Positions 22,765 through 37,700 of a stretch of 64,000 nucleotides of DNA are shown piece by piece. The notes under the pieces were generated by a model. The model saw nothing but the letters and a program-made list of their open reading frames with translations, made no database searches and was not told the DNA's origin. Source of the stretch: Gavia stellata (Eukaryota > Chordata > Aves > Gaviiformes > Gaviidae); the NCBI RefSeq assembly GCF_030936135.1, contig NC_082596.1:15414155-15478154 (forward strand), read 5' to 3'. How positions within the stretch are numbered: the first letter of the stretch is position 1; every line of letters starts with the position of its first letter. A program made the position numbers and the translations under genes.

Positions 22765-25700
22765 GTAAGTCCATTCAGAGAGTTAGATAGGCTTTAAGAT
22801 GCATTACAGCTTCAGAGATCAGGCTGTAAAGACATATGGCTTTTCATCTGGGTTTTTTTTGTTTTGGTTTGGGGTTTTTTTGTTTGGGTCTTTTTTTGCC
22901 TTCTCTTCGTTTTCTTGGTAAACCCTTTTCATTTCATCACGCCGAGCTTTCCTGGTGAGATTTGGAGTGCGATGGACACGTCCAGCTCCAGGGAGGCAAC
23001 AGGGATTTTCATCCCATTCTTAAGGTAGTGGCATGATTTGATCTTCTTTTGCCTTTTTTCCTATCTTCCTCTCTCCTTTTGTAAGGCTCATCATACCGGG
23101 CTGACTGTATCTAGGAATGAATTTAGAAACACTAGGCTGGGATGTTTGTTTCTGATGTACTGAAGCTCCATCGCTGCCTGTCTCTGCACTCTCTGCTGCA
23201 GTGGCACTGGTCAGTATCTCAGATACGGGTCTGGCTTTCTTACTCGGGAAAACCACTGTGAACTCCAGAAAAAAGCACAAGCATGTGGTGCTTGTTTTGG
23301 CTTAGAAAATTCAGCTTCATGTGCAAGAAAGTGATGAATTGGTAGCTATGTCAGTAGCTATTTCAGAAGAAGTTGTGTTATTAAATCCAGTATAAACCCA
23401 TGCTTTAATAAGTTTTTGTTTACTTGGTGATTTAGCAAGGTACTTCCAGATGCAAATTTAGAGTTGTTACAGTGCAGTAAATATTTTAAAATGTCATTTA
23501 ATCCATTTAGCCGTATGGAATTGTATATGATGTCAGATTAATTAAAGCCTGCATACAGACAAATACTGTGTAACATCTATTTGGAGGCTATTAATCTTTT
23601 GGATAAGAAAACACTCGAAGAAAAAACATTAAAAAATAATACTCAGAGCAGGCTGTTACGCATATGGCTGCGCGGTAACTTGTTCCTGGGTTGTTTTGGT
23701 GAGTACAGTGGCATTAATGTTGTGGCAGAGTGTTAGAACTGAGATCCATTTATTTTAAAAGCTTTTTATAAACGCAATGAGATTTCCAGGATCTGATGAG
23801 TAATGCATGTTTATTACTCTCTCTACAACTTTCTGAAAGAGCTTTTTGAGAAACAAACCAAAGTAATTAATGGTGCAAGGGAAGCAAAAATTGTCAGGCT
23901 TGTGGTCAGCAAATTGAAACGCAGGACAACTTTTTCATCTCCTGTATGATATTATGCTTTCTTTGTCTATATGGAAGCATGGAAAGTTAATCTGGGAATT
24001 TCAGCAATAGTCTGTTACCAGCTTGGCTTCTTATCTGTGGCTGTCATAAAATAATCACATCAGTATTTTGATTTTGATTAATGTAATATGCCTGTTCATG
24101 TTCTCCCATAAAGTAATAGCATTTGGTGAAGTTCAGCATAATCCTCTGGCAGATGAGTCTCGGAGCTGAAATACATCAGTGGCAGGAGTACATACCAGAG
24201 AGCTTCATCATTCAGCTCTTTTTTTATTATTATTTAAAAGCAATTTATTTAAAGTTATTGTGACGTTTAAGTACTGTCAGTGAAGTTTAAGTACTGTCAG
24301 ATGTACTAGAGCTCAGAAAAGTAGTTTTAGTACCCGTTTTATAAGAACACTTGTAAGAGGCACAACAGCAGTTCAAAGCTGAGTGTGTTTGGCTCACATA
24401 GCTTAAACCTAGTTTGGAGACACCATACCTAAAAAAGAGTCTTTGGACATGATGTACTTTCAGCCTTGGCCTCTTTGCTAAGATTTCAGAAAGGGGACCA
24501 GCTGTGGTGGTGCATGCATGTACGTGTTGTTTGCTGGAACACTAAAACTGCTTGCAAACAGACAAACGTTATGAAATCGGACCGAATTGAAAGAAATTTC
24601 CCAGAGCTGGATCTCGTTACTTGTCACGTAACTCTCTTGACCCTTAAACTTGACCTTTCTCTATTTTGGATGTCTGGGTGCATGTGACATGCTTTTTCTG
24701 GCCGGCCTGTTGGGTTTGCTATGTGTAGGCAGCAGTGGCTTTGCAGCCCGCAAGGGTAGGAGTTATCTTTCTGTCTGACTTACTTTCTGTCTGTCTGCAT
24801 GTGTGTTGGTTAAAAATAAAACAACAAGGTTACCAGAAGAATTTTTAAAAGATATTGTCACAATTTAAATAATACCCACTGTTCAAATCTCACAGAAACT
24901 TTAACTTTGTTCCTTCTGTATTTAACTTTTCTGCTAGTAGGTTTACTACTCTGGCGGTCTTCCTGGAGAAAAACACCTGTTGGCACATAACACGGGACAT
25001 ACTGTTTCTATAGCTAGATGGTCAGTTGTTAGTAATTCTGTTCAGTGCAAAGGCAGACTGTAGTCATGTTGGTAACATCCCAGGTTTGGGTTATCTCTAA
25101 ATCTTGCCGTCACTCTGGTGAATAATGAAAAATACGAGTTACAGATAAAACACTTCATTTGGTGAGCAGCTAGTTAGTCTTTTCTGCTTTCTCCCTCCAC
25201 ACACTTCCAGGCAAATGTAACTCATATAAACAAAGACTGTCAATTTAGCACTTCTTTGATAAGATGCAAAACTGCTCTTCAGCTGAATGTAATTTTCCTA
25301 CCACTGAAAATGAAACAACAGTTTAGACCCTTGAATTGCTTTGTAAATGACAACTAAGAGGGCCTTACAAAGTCTCTATGAGATTTGAATTGTTGACATA
25401 CTGCTTTACTGACAGAGAAACAAAGACAGTGGTTGATAGTCTCAGTTTCGAATACAGGTGGCTCAGGAGAGTCACTAGTTACATTCCTTATGTAAAACAG
25501 CAGCCCTCAGTTTATAAAGCATCTTCCATACAAAAGTAGGTCCCGTTATGTCCCAAGTGAGTGGATTGCATTGAAGTAGTTGGCAGAATGGTGGAACAGT
25601 TTTATAAGCTAAGCTCAAACCAGCGAAAACTACTCCATTTTAGCTTTTGTTGTGTTCTTGATGCCCTGCTGTGGTCTGCCGAAAGGTGCTTTGTCTGGGC

Positions 25701-28700
25701 TGTCCTCTCAGTGAGCCTGCAGCAAGTCATGGGCTAAGCAGTGCTTGCATAGCTGTTGGCCCAAAGAGGTTAAATTTGGTGATTGCAGGGGGCCCCCCAG
25801 AACAGCAAGGTGAGGAGGATGAGAGTTGAGTATCTTCCAGATGGATGGGAGTAATTTCTCTCTAGATGACAAATATTTTACAATGGTTACTTGCAATAGA
25901 CAGCCATGGATCTGATCCAGCATGACACTGTCTTGTACTGGATCTAGAGATACTGTTTTGATTTGACAAGCTATTGATTAGGAGGACCTTGTTAATACCA
26001 TTCAGTGCTATATTTTGCCACTGGGATTTTCCTGGGGTCTGTGCATGATTTCAGTGAGGCCTTCTGGCTAAGGGCTGAGGGTAAGTGAAGGCCTCCTGCC
26101 TTAGCTTTGTCCAAATACTTTGTGTAGAAAGCAAAGGAGGAGAGTTGTGAGGTTTTACTTTGAACCCAATGCAAACACTAGGAGCAATCTGACAGATGCC
26201 TTGAATGATTATTTATCACGCAGGAAAATATGCTTCAGAATAGTTGTGGAATGCAAAACAGAAACAGATTTATCTTTTTCAGCAAATTAAACATTTTCCT
26301 TTGGTCTATAACCCAAAACCACAAAGCCAGGCTATATAAAAATATTTTCATATGCTGAAAAGCCACTTTCTTTTCTCTCACAAAGCAGTGATTTAAGGGG
26401 ATGATGCTTGAAGGATTTTTGCTTTATGTGTTTTGTCTTCCTGTTCATTTTAATTCAACAAGAAAAAGCAAGCAGCTCTTTGCCTTACATTTAAAAATGA
26501 AAGAAAAGGGTGTGTACTTTTTTTCCTGCCCAAGATCAGAAATGAAATTTCACAGTCACATTATTTCTCATTCAAAAGCTTCTTCTAAGGGCTGAAATAA
26601 ATGGACTGCACAGGCCTTTTATGTTAGCATTGTGTATGCTGTCATAAAGATGGTATGGAAAAATATAGCTTCAGGCCTAATGTGTTGAGTGACACAATCA
26701 AAGAATTGCTTTTTAACCTTGGGTAACTCATTTTGAATAAGTTATCAGTATTTACTTGCATGACACTGACTTACACTAGACTTGTATTTCAGTATTTACA
26801 GTTCATCCCAATTCCTCACACAGAGACAGCCATCCTGAGAGGTACCCAGGATTTGACCCAGAGAGATGGATGAGGACTGAGTTTTTCAGTCCTTTCAGAA
26901 TTGAGCCCATGACATGAGAACTGAATTTCATCCAATAGGTTGATAGATGTAGTTAATGATACTAGACTTTGTTTTGGTTTTGTTTTGTAGTAATTATTTT
27001 GTTAATGATAGCATTTCATACTTACAGAACAAAAAGCCCCAACCTTTGGGACTGTTTTTTTAAATTGAGCCTTGCCTTTCACTACCGCTAGTAAAACCAT
27101 TTGCAGTTGAGTGCACTCTGAATCAGACTAACAGTTAATTTGTTGAGATGAACAAGATACTGAGTGTCATTGGCTTCCATTGGTGTTGGGATATAAAGGA
27201 TTTGCTTAGGGTTTAAAATTGAAAGAAACTGCCTAGATCTTTTCCCCAGCTCTTCCAGGAAACCAAATGGCGTATTTGCTTTCAGAAGTGCATTGAGAGC
27301 TATATTTAAACTACTTGGGTTTCTTGTACCTGCTTCCCAGTAAAAGGCTGTTCCCAAACTTCCTCTGACAAGAGAATCCCCTTTTCATTTCCAGCATTAT
27401 CATTTAATGGAGAAAGTTATTCTCTCACTGTGTGTTCACTGTCTATCTGTACTGAATCTATAGGTACTATTTTGACTTGGCAAGCTATTGAACCAGTCAA
27501 GGTCATCTTCAAGATGAAGCTCTCCATTTTCTTCTAAACTTTTTCTGTACCTTCTCCAGGCTGAATTAACCTTTCCTAAACAAGGATGAACAGAATTTTA
27601 TACAATCTTCTGAATGACAAATCTGTGACTTTGGCCAAGTGTAGCACTGATAGACTCCAGCTTTGGTTTCTTAGGGGTTAAAGGGTGAACATGCTCATTG
27701 CTCCTACTTCTGACTCCAGTAAACTGAAGCCAGACTTCCAGTTTCTTCCTCCTTTCAAACTGGAACATGTGTTCTTCTCCAGCAAGGGCAAAACAGGCCA
27801 GTGCCAGCATGGTTATAGGAGAAATCCTGCCTTCTGTGAAGCTTTTAGGAAGACCAATGTTCAGAACTAGTAAGTTCTGATCATGGTATTTTCATGTGCT
27901 CAAACAGTGGTATTTCTTCCAGCAGAGATTCTAGTACATAGCCCACCTTTTAAGTATGGGCATTCAGGTCAATCAGAGGCTTTATGTGGCTGAGAATCTG
28001 CCTCCAAGTTGGTCATAGCATAGTTTAGGAGGAGAAATGTCCGGAATGACATAAAATGCATTTAATTGCTGTTTTAATTTGATTTGGGAACATGCTTTTT
28101 AAGGGCCTCTCCTGACCATCCTTATTTACTGTATTTTAGTTTGCACATCAGAGCAGACTTGGAGTGCACAAAGTGGATTTGCAAAAGTAAACTGGATTGA
28201 TGAAAGTAAATCCAGTGACGGACTCCAGAGACGCTCCAGATGCATTGTAACCACTAATACATGCTCAGTCCATGAGAGCAGACTGAAGTTACTCCAAAAT
28301 ACCCCCTGTGAATCATGCATAATATGGATGTCAGGTGCTCGGCACCATCTGTTCTGCTCTACAACTCTGCTGTAACAGGTGATCCAACTTGCTAATGTAA
28401 GCACAAATTTAGTGTGTCTTAGGCCAGGAGAAAGGACAATTTAGTGACGCTCCCCTCTAACTTATTCTGTGAGGTGGGGGACAAGAAGAGTATTTTCATT
28501 CTGTTTGTGCCAAGTTGCTGCAGTAAAGCTACTAAAAATTATACTTAATGACCTTCCACTATTCTTCCTGCATTTTTGCAAAACTTCTGAGAAATATATT
28601 GCTTTTACTTTGGCACTTGATGTAGGTTTAAGGATAACTTCTGATTTTCATGTTGCGTATTAATATTGACAATACTCATCTGTGCTAGGTGTTTTCAGTC

Positions 28701-31700
28701 GGCATAGAAGACAATCTTGCAGATCTATTATCTTAAGTATTATTAAGGGACCTACAGTAGTCTTCTGAAGAAATGTGGTATTGGGGATTGGAGTCTAGAA
28801 ATGCACTTAACAACATACTAATGGCTGTACTGGGTCTAAGAAAAAAAATATCTAGAAAAAATGCCCTAAAAAGGCCCATATACTGTCTATGGCAGGGGTT
28901 GATAACTGATGCATAGACGAGATGGAAGAAAAAGGCAGAAAAATAGTGATATTTTTCAGAAAAACTCCTCCAGACTCAAGCAATTTGTGGTTTGGGATTT
29001 CCTGATCAAAAGATGATGTTTATGTTTAATAGCCCTTTATTATTTCCCTCCATTACTATGTCAAGTAACATTTTGAACTCAACCGTTTACAACGTCCTGT
29101 GACAATGAGTTGCACAGCTCACTGTACTAATAGGATGATAGTAGTCAAACAGTAACAGTAATGGTAATCTAGCTCTATGTTGAAAATTATGTATAAAATG
29201 TTCGCGTAAAATACTGAGATACTCATTGCACTTACAGCTTCAGTTTGACGGAAGAATCTTTTGTTATAAATGTTTACTAAATCAAGGAGTTGGATCCTGC
29301 ATACATATGGCTCAGCCACTAGCGGATGGATTACTGCGCCTACATGTGTGTTTCTGGGAAAGAAGGGAAGACAGTCATGATATGCTTTTCTTTTAAAAGC
29401 ACAAAGGAAAAATCAAATGCAAAGACTGATCGTCCTTTTAGTGATGCTGATTTATTAATCCTATTATTATGTTTATTGCTTGTGTTCATTTAGATTAATA
29501 GCATTCTGGTTGCCATTAGTAGTTCGTAGCTATTGCTACTTCCAAAGGCAAAACTTCGTGTGGTCTCACACATGTGTTGTTCAAGTATTTTTTTGCTCAA
29601 TTTTTAAAATCAGTTCCTCTCAAATTGTGTTGAATTATTTTCAATTTCTATTGGCATGCTTCACATAGCTGTAGGTTCTTTAGGAAGCAGGTGCCTCCAT
29701 TTTTCCCTACAAAACCCATGCTCTCAGACTCTGATTATTGAATTTGAATTATTTTTAATCTTGAAACATCCCCTGCTGCAAAGCTTCTTTCTCATTTGCC
29801 TCTCATATGATTTCCAATGTTGAGTAATGGAATGGTTGAGTAAGGAAAATAGAGAAAATCTTGTTGTTCTTGCTCCTGCATGTTGCAGAGGGGAGTTGAG
29901 CAGTCATGAAATGGTTCATCTAACCATTCAGCACCTGAAAATGTGTCACCAAGGGCAGAGGCATGACCCAGAGGAACAGATTCTGCTGCGCTGACAGCTT
30001 GGGATTTGTTGTGAGCCGTACGTTTCAGAGAAGGAAAACTGGTGTTTCTGCAAAAGGACATGCTGCCTGCATGTCTGGTTGCTGTCCCTAATAATTTTCA
30101 CAGTGTCAGATTTTCATCTGCGTTGGGTATTGTCTTGGTTTTCCACAGACATCTGCATGAAATGTGGGTTGATCCTTGTCTTTGTAGCATCCGTGCTGCA
30201 TGTTGCAGTCTGTTATGTTCTGCAAAGGAAATGCATGTGTCCGTGCAAGTCTTGGATTCTGGGATGCTGCATTAAAACTGTAAAAGAAAACCTGACTGTT
30301 CACATCAACGATTAATGGGATTACCAGGACTTCCTTATTACTAGAGTAATAGCTGTAGATTTACCAAGGGTGGATGCATTTTTCATCAATGGAAAGCCAT
30401 TCACTATTAAAAAATGTGCTGCACCCTCTTGTTAAATAGATCACATGAAACAGATCCAGTCATTTAAGAAAAATGGAGCGGCACATCAAACTTCAGAGAA
30501 TAATAAGGAATTTCTCACAATGGAAGAGATTGTGCATTGAGACCACAAGAAAAAGTGGGATCTCCTCCTGTAGAAATCACAGATCGGTCAAGTTACAGGG
30601 CTTAGTCAAGGGTAGTTAGAAGAGGCTATGGGGAATATACATACTGTGTGCATTTCATTCTTCAGCCTAAGTATAGCTGTATAAAAAGTGGATTCATAGA
30701 CAGACAATGGGAGAATGCACTAAAGAATATTTTCTTAAGGAGTAAGAGTTCCTAATTTAGGCACCTAATAGTACTTGGTGCAAATGCTGTGACTTGTGTT
30801 AAGGCAGATGAACGATTAAATTGTCCTTTCCAACCTTAATAAGACTATCAATTAAGAAGTGCCGTGCTGTGGCAGAAGTGAGGCCCTTAGATGAAGCCTC
30901 TTTAGGAAATACAGAGTCTGAATGAATAAAAACAGTTAATTCCACTTACACTTTGGCGACATCTGCATTGGGAAGGGGCAAAATATGTTATTGAAATTGA
31001 ATTGAATTGGCGACTCTGTATTAGCTGACTGGGATTAAAATAGCAACAAAGACAAGTCAGTTGGATCTATAATTTGAATGGACACATAGAAAAAAATCTT
31101 CATTCAGAGCCAGTTTACTTCATCTTTATAAAATGTACAATTTTCAGAAGAGCAGTGGCATGTCGGTCATGCAGCACTGGGACAGAGACAGGTTCCCAGT
31201 GGGGAGAGTGAGCTGCCAGCAGACCTCATGGGTACATAGGGAGTAAACCCAAAAGTTATTTTCTTGATAGGCTGGTGGAATCACAGAACCAAATTTTCAT
31301 TTACAAGACCAAAATGACATGATATGGAGGTTGTCTCTGCAGAAGGGCAGGGTCTTCTCAGATCACTAGGTCCCAAATTGCACTAGGAAAGCAGACTGTT
31401 GCAGGAAGCAGAAGTGTAGCGATCATGACGTCTGCTGGTACAGAACCAGATCCTCACGACAGCCGTAAGCCTGTGTTTTTAGATAGGAAGTGAAAGCAGT
31501 AGCCTGGCCTCTTCCAGCATGCGCGATTAAGTCCTTAATGTACCCTTCATAAACTGGAGCATTTTTTACCTCTGTCTGGAGCTGCATCTTCATACTTGAC
31601 ATAGCTGCCACATTTTATCCCTAGAGCTACTGCATTTCAGTGCAAGATTAAATGGAAAGTATCAAAACATAACGTATATTGTTCTAACCATTCGTTGCTG

Positions 31701-34700
31701 GTAAAAAGAAATATTGTAAGGAATCCCCTTTAAAGGTATCTGTGGTAATGGTGCAGTATGCTGGTCAGATTTGTATGCTCAGATACCATTTCTTTTGCAT
31801 CTGAAGTACCTGATACGTAAGAGCACAGGAGTGCATAATCCCCACCTTGCTGTGTATCGAGCGTGTTGCCAATGAAACTAATAGACCAGGTTCTCTGGTG
31901 CCAGGTGGTAAAAGGTCATTGCCCAGTGATATTAAAAGGGTGTAAATGGAGAAGTATAGGATCTACATCTCTGGAAGAACAAGGAAGTACTTATGTCAGG
32001 AAGATTTTGCTGGATGAGATCCTAAAACTTTCCTATTCTAAGATAGATATGGGAGAGTCCAGAAGCTGGCTAATATTTTATAAATTTGTAACGCAAACAT
32101 TTTTTTGAAGATAGCGATATGATTAGACTCATAAACTCATTAAAATGTAGGTTTCTTTGTGACCATGGTGCTCCCCAGAACTAAAGCGAGCTATGTTTTA
32201 TTTTCCTGTTGCTAGCTCTTGGACATTTCTGTTAAGTGGACCATCCAGGATGACTCTCCCCCCAAGTATCCCCATTATGACCCAGGGACATCTCGGCAAC
32301 TGCTGTGTGACCAGTGCCCTCCTGGGAGCTACGTAAAGCAGCACTGTACAGCCACCAGCCCGACGCAGTGTGCCCCGTGTCCGGATCAGTACTACACCGA
32401 AGAGTGGAATAGCAATGATGAATGCCAGTACTGCAGTACTGTTTGCAAAGAGCTGCAGTACGTCAAGCAGGAGTGCTCCAGCACGCAGAACCGTGTCTGC
32501 GAGTGCGTCGAAGGCAGATACCTGGAGCTCGAGTTTTGTTTAAAGCACACGGAATGTCCTCCTGGCTTCGGCGTTGCACAGCCAGGTATGTACCGCTTGT
32601 CAATACACACAGACTTAATTGGAGCTCTACCGCACGTCAGTGACTCGTGGCAGTTACACGATTAGGAAAGAGGCTCATCCAGATGAAATTACAGGACAGT
32701 AAATTGTAAAGCCAACTGAACCTGTTCCTAGTCTGCATCATATGAACTGTAGCCAACGGAACATTTCTCAGTGGAATACCCTGCTCCTACTGTAATATAT
32801 AACTTAATGGCAGTAGCAAATGTAGCAAATTGCACTCTAATGAGAAACATGATGGATTGCCCCTTTTAAAGGAGCATTATCTGGAATGTAGTATTTGTGT
32901 GTGTGATAAATAATAATGTTTTTCATTTTGAAATCTGCTGTTTCAAGCAACTGTATATCTTGACAAACACCAGGAGCACTACATGTTTAACACCAAATGT
33001 ATAATTATAACAATATTAATATAGCTCTAGCATCACAGCAATATGTGGTAATAATTAATTATCAGCATCCTAAATAGAACTCTTAGGGAAACCGTTACTA
33101 TTATCAAACAAACAACCGTTTCTTTGTCAAGCAGGCTGGCATTGTGCTGTAGGTCTTGTGGGGATGCAGAGTGAAGCGGCGCTTTTCAGTGGAGTGTATT
33201 CTTCATTTAAGACAACATAAATTTTTAAACCAATAATAAGTTCTTCTCTCAAAACAAAATATGTCATTTATCATTTGGCAAATGCCATGGCCCAGTTTAG
33301 CTCCGATATTTAATATAGCCTGAAAGAATTGTAAACTGTCATTGCACCAGAGATTGATAACTGCCTGGAGAAGAGCACTGAGGAGGGGAATACAGAAAAT
33401 CAAAGTGTCTCAGACATGAACCCGTAGGCAACCAATCTCCAGACTACAGAATTACTTCCCTAGGAATTACGTATATACAGTGAGAAGCACTAGGGCTGTC
33501 CTGTCCATTTTAGAGCTATGCAGAATGACAGGTTGGGAGTCCTTTCTTGGGTTATGAACATCTCACTGGAGAAAAACTTGGACGTAAGGAGTAATGTTGC
33601 TGATGTAGCTGCTCACTAGTCCCTGAGTAATTGGTTAACTAAGCATTACCCTGATGCTGTTGCCACTGTTAAGCATTTCCACTGGCAGCTACCCCATTTC
33701 CATATTATAAACCTTCGTTAACCTAAATAGTTATACCGAGGGGCTTGGGTTACTGAGGTTCCACCATACCTCAGCAGCAAGTCAAAAGGGGACAGAAGCA
33801 AAGTTCTTAGAAAGACCAGTTGGGAGATGAACAAAGAAGTATAAATTGTCTGAGCAGCCAGCCTGCTGCATCCCTGCGAGCACAGTGAAACTATGGCAGA
33901 CAAATTTGAATCCCTCAGTTCAAAATGAAACAGACTTTGGAAGAAGATAAATTGTTGAATTGTGTATTTTATTGGAAAGTTGGTTTCCAAAAGACCATCA
34001 GAATGAACCAGCGAAACCCAAGCAAACCTCAAACAAGGAATGAAAACATTGTAAAAATAATTGCGTCCCCCTGCGTCAATAGTTTTTGAGGTGAGGCATC
34101 GACTAAGAATTTAATAAGCTTGGACCACACTGTGTTCCCGCTTTCTGCCATATGATAGCCTTGAACTTTGTAACAATGCAAATTCAGGTGAAATAAAACC
34201 TAAGTGTAGAAAAATATGCTTCCACTGCCACACAGAGAGATGGTGTGGTCCAGTGTCTCATTCAAAGCTTAACACATTAGAAATCTGTTTCCTCACTGCC
34301 GGTTGCTCATGATTACGTTGGGCAGATCACTTTACTTCGCTAGTCCCCTTTTGTGAGTGTAGTTTAAGGTTTTGTGCCTTTCTGCCGCAGTTGGCCCTGT
34401 ATGTGGCAGAGGATTTAGCAGCAATGTGCTGGGGAAGCAGCACTGCTATGAGACTGCACTATCTCCCCGGCAGTGGCTGCCGTTTCCCTGGGGAGAATGG
34501 GGGATTCCAGGCAAATTGGAGGAAGGGCAGCCAGGCTGTGGCGGTTTGTGCCCTGAACAGGAGCAGCCAGATAAGCAGTGAAGAAGCAGCTGGCAAAGCT
34601 GGGAGGTGACTTTCTGCTCAACCCTGAGAATGCTGATGGATTACCCAGTTAATTTCCCTCTTGTGCCGCAAAGGTTATACGGGAAGCTCTGAGCAGAACG

Positions 34701-37700
34701 ACGCATAGTTTACAGGGACTCTCCTTTCTTCCCCTTCCTTGCTGCCAGAACACAACAGCAGCATGTCTGTAGCAGGGGAAGTTGCTAAAAGTTCAGACTT
34801 CTCAGCAAAGCTAATTGCTGCCTGCTCAGGTGCAGTTGTCGGCTTGAGTTCTGTACAACCCGGAGCCGCAGGCAGCGCACATTGTGCACGAAAATGTAAG
34901 GGCAGACACTGCTGCTGCGGGTTGGGCGCTGGCTGTGGAAAGCGGAGGTTTTGGAGGGTTTGGCAATATACAGGGTCTCTGATTTTCAGATGCACAACGA
35001 AGAAATTCTCCTTTGTTTTCACTTGCTGTCTGATGAAAGAAGTGCTAGGTTGAGTGTATGCAAGTGGTATTCTTTATTTCACGGCTGGTTGAAAACTGGA
35101 GATTCGTACCCTTTTTTTCTAAGGAAATGCCCAAAATATATAAAATTTACTTTAAAACTAGCATTAAAATAAGCAGCCACATGTAAATACTTCCAAAATA
35201 CACTAGATGGAGGCATTTTCTTATTCAATTTCCAATTTTTTTCAGAGAATATTAAGCATGTGCTTAAGTTCATGTTCAATAATGCAATATTAGATACTAG
35301 ACTTTAGGCAGTTGCTTAAATGTTGGCCGAATAAAGATGAATTAAGATTGAATATACAGCATTTATTGGTGCTGTTATTTTCCTGCCACTGGTGGTTAGA
35401 CTGCATTGTTTCAGATTTCATGCATTAATTTTCTTCCTCTTTGTCAATGTACTAGAACCATATATCGTCATTCTATTGTTGTATCATATATTTGATTCTA
35501 TTGTTGTATCATATATTTGATTCTGAAGTAAAACTCTGCCTTATAAAAGTAAAACACCAAGCAGAACATATGTTTGTATATTAAATATTTTTGCTATATT
35601 GGATGATCTAATTTCTTTGCTTTAAATACTATTTTGTTCAAGCCCAGAAGAACATTCAGAAATGTTACTGAAATTCTGTTCTCCTGTATAATTTAATATT
35701 TGAGCAGGGAAAGTACTTTTCAGAGGGTCTTTAGTTGATATTTAGTTGGGTTATATTTTAAGCTAGAACTAAAGTAACCCATTCAAGTAAGGTTCCGGGC
35801 AGATATTACAGAATATGATTTAAAGCAGTTTCTTGTGCCATTTAATTATTTTACAGAATATATGTACAGTTGAAGGACGAAGGTCAGACATCATGTAATG
35901 TCTGAATAGACTCAAGTAATTACTGATTTAAAGATACTACTTTACTAAATTACTGACTTAATCAGTAATTACTGATTTTAAAGTTGGTAACAAGTGCATG
36001 TAAGAGTACTATTTACTCTATTACTCCAGCATGAACATCATTCTCTTAAAGAATCTTTTATGTTTGTAAAAATTATTTTTTTTTCTAAATGTGATTCCTT
36101 CATAGATCGGAAATGTGAAAAGCAGAAGCATGAAAATTTTGGGAGGAATATTTTCTTTTATTTTTGTATTCTTGTAATTTTTTTTCCCTGTTGAGGTTAC
36201 ATGTAATTGGATGCATTGTCTTCCTGTTTCCACAGGTACCCCTGAGAGTGACACTGTGTGTAAGAGATGTCCAGAAGGATTTTTCTCAAATGAGACATCA
36301 TCCAAAGCAGCCTGTCTAAAGCACACAAACTGTAGTGCACTGGGCTTCAAAATAGCATTGAATGGAAATGCAGTTCGTGACAACGTCTGTCAGGAAAATA
36401 CAGATACAGCACCTCAAAAGTGTGGAATAGGTACATGTCATATTAAGGAAGAGTGCTCTGAAAACATACCTTTAATTACAGTTAAAATTAATGTATCAGC
36501 ATTTATGATAAAAATATCTAGTTTGTTAGCCAATTGCCTGCTATGGTGATGGCCATAGTAGGGTTTTAATTATTATAGGTCAGACCAGATGGAACTCAAG
36601 CACAGAGAGCGACAGCATTATAAAGACCACTTCTAAGTTTGTTTTTTAAACATTTTTTCTTATCATCCTTGCTGCTTGCTCTTTTTCCTGAGACAAGCAG
36701 GGTAACAGATCAGAACAACTGACGTATTCTTTTTCTCTTTCTCATTTCAGATGTAACCCTGTGTGAGGAGTCTTTGTTCAGGTTTGCTGTTCCTACTCAT
36801 CTCACACCTAACTGGCTGACCATACTAGCAGACAGTTTGCCTGGGACAAAGGTTAGCTCAGAAAATATCGAAAGGATTAAACAAAGGCACAGTTCTCAAG
36901 AGCAGACCTTCCAGCTTTTGAAATTATGGAAGCAGCAAAACAAAGAACAGGATATGGTCAAGAAGATTATTCAAGGTACCTTATTTTGATAGCACGTACA
37001 TTAAAAGCAGCCTTCTAAATGGCTTTTTAAAAATTGCTTGGGATCAAATACCTCCTGGTGATGTGTTACGATCTGAGGAGGACCTGCAGGGCTTGGCTGA
37101 GATATATCTACGCAGTAAGCACAGTGAAGTCGAGGGGAAGCAGGAAGAGCATTCAGCTTCTCCTGATCAGTCAAGGACTGAATTCTTCCCAGACTTGTAG
37201 CCCTCTTGAGAGCGTGTGTGGTGTAACAGCCACGATCCCCTTTTGAGACTGCACAACGTATGAAGAATTTTGATCAAGTGGGGACTGTTATATCTGGGAA
37301 CTGTTATATCAAGTGGGGACTGTTATATCTGAGCAGTGGCTGTTGAGGCTAGAGGGAACTGGATGCCTGCAACTGAGAGTGCAATTTGTTTTCTATAAAG
37401 TAGCGATTGACAGCTCGGACTAGGAGATCTATTCACGAAATGGGAATGCATGGGAGTGAAGAATACACAGACAGGCTTTCCCTTCTTTTTCCCTTCCGGT
37501 ACCTATTTGTCATGCCAATTCACTGCTTTGTTTGCGCTGAATCTGCCAAGACAGGTGTCAAAGGTGAAATAGTGCTGCAATGTTAACACCGAGGTTTTTA
37601 TGAGAGTCAGGCCAACTCTTTTCGTGTAAGCCACCATCAACAACTGCCACATTCGAACGACCTTTTGTCCACTCCCAACAGATTTGAAAAATGCTGCAGA

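Larger units (their letters stand above)
22765..32215 (+). other. TNFRSF11B: OPG intron 1 (9.45 kb)
   Basis: Bounded by donor GTAAGT and acceptor GCTAG. AT-rich, without any coding exon I can recognise. It holds a short tandem duplication (24261), a dispersed repeat pair (25926 and 27437) and three decayed CR1 pieces (about 27535, 28990, 30791), listed separately. A long first intron is usual for this gene. Confidence 0.9.
32586..36235 (+). other. TNFRSF11B: OPG intron 2 (3.65 kb)
   Basis: Donor GTATGT, acceptor CCACAG. AT-rich. No further exon is recognised. A more GC-rich patch at about 34370-34940 holds short overlapping open frames in several frames but no recognisable protein. Two repeat structures near the 3' end are listed separately. 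Confidence 0.85.
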
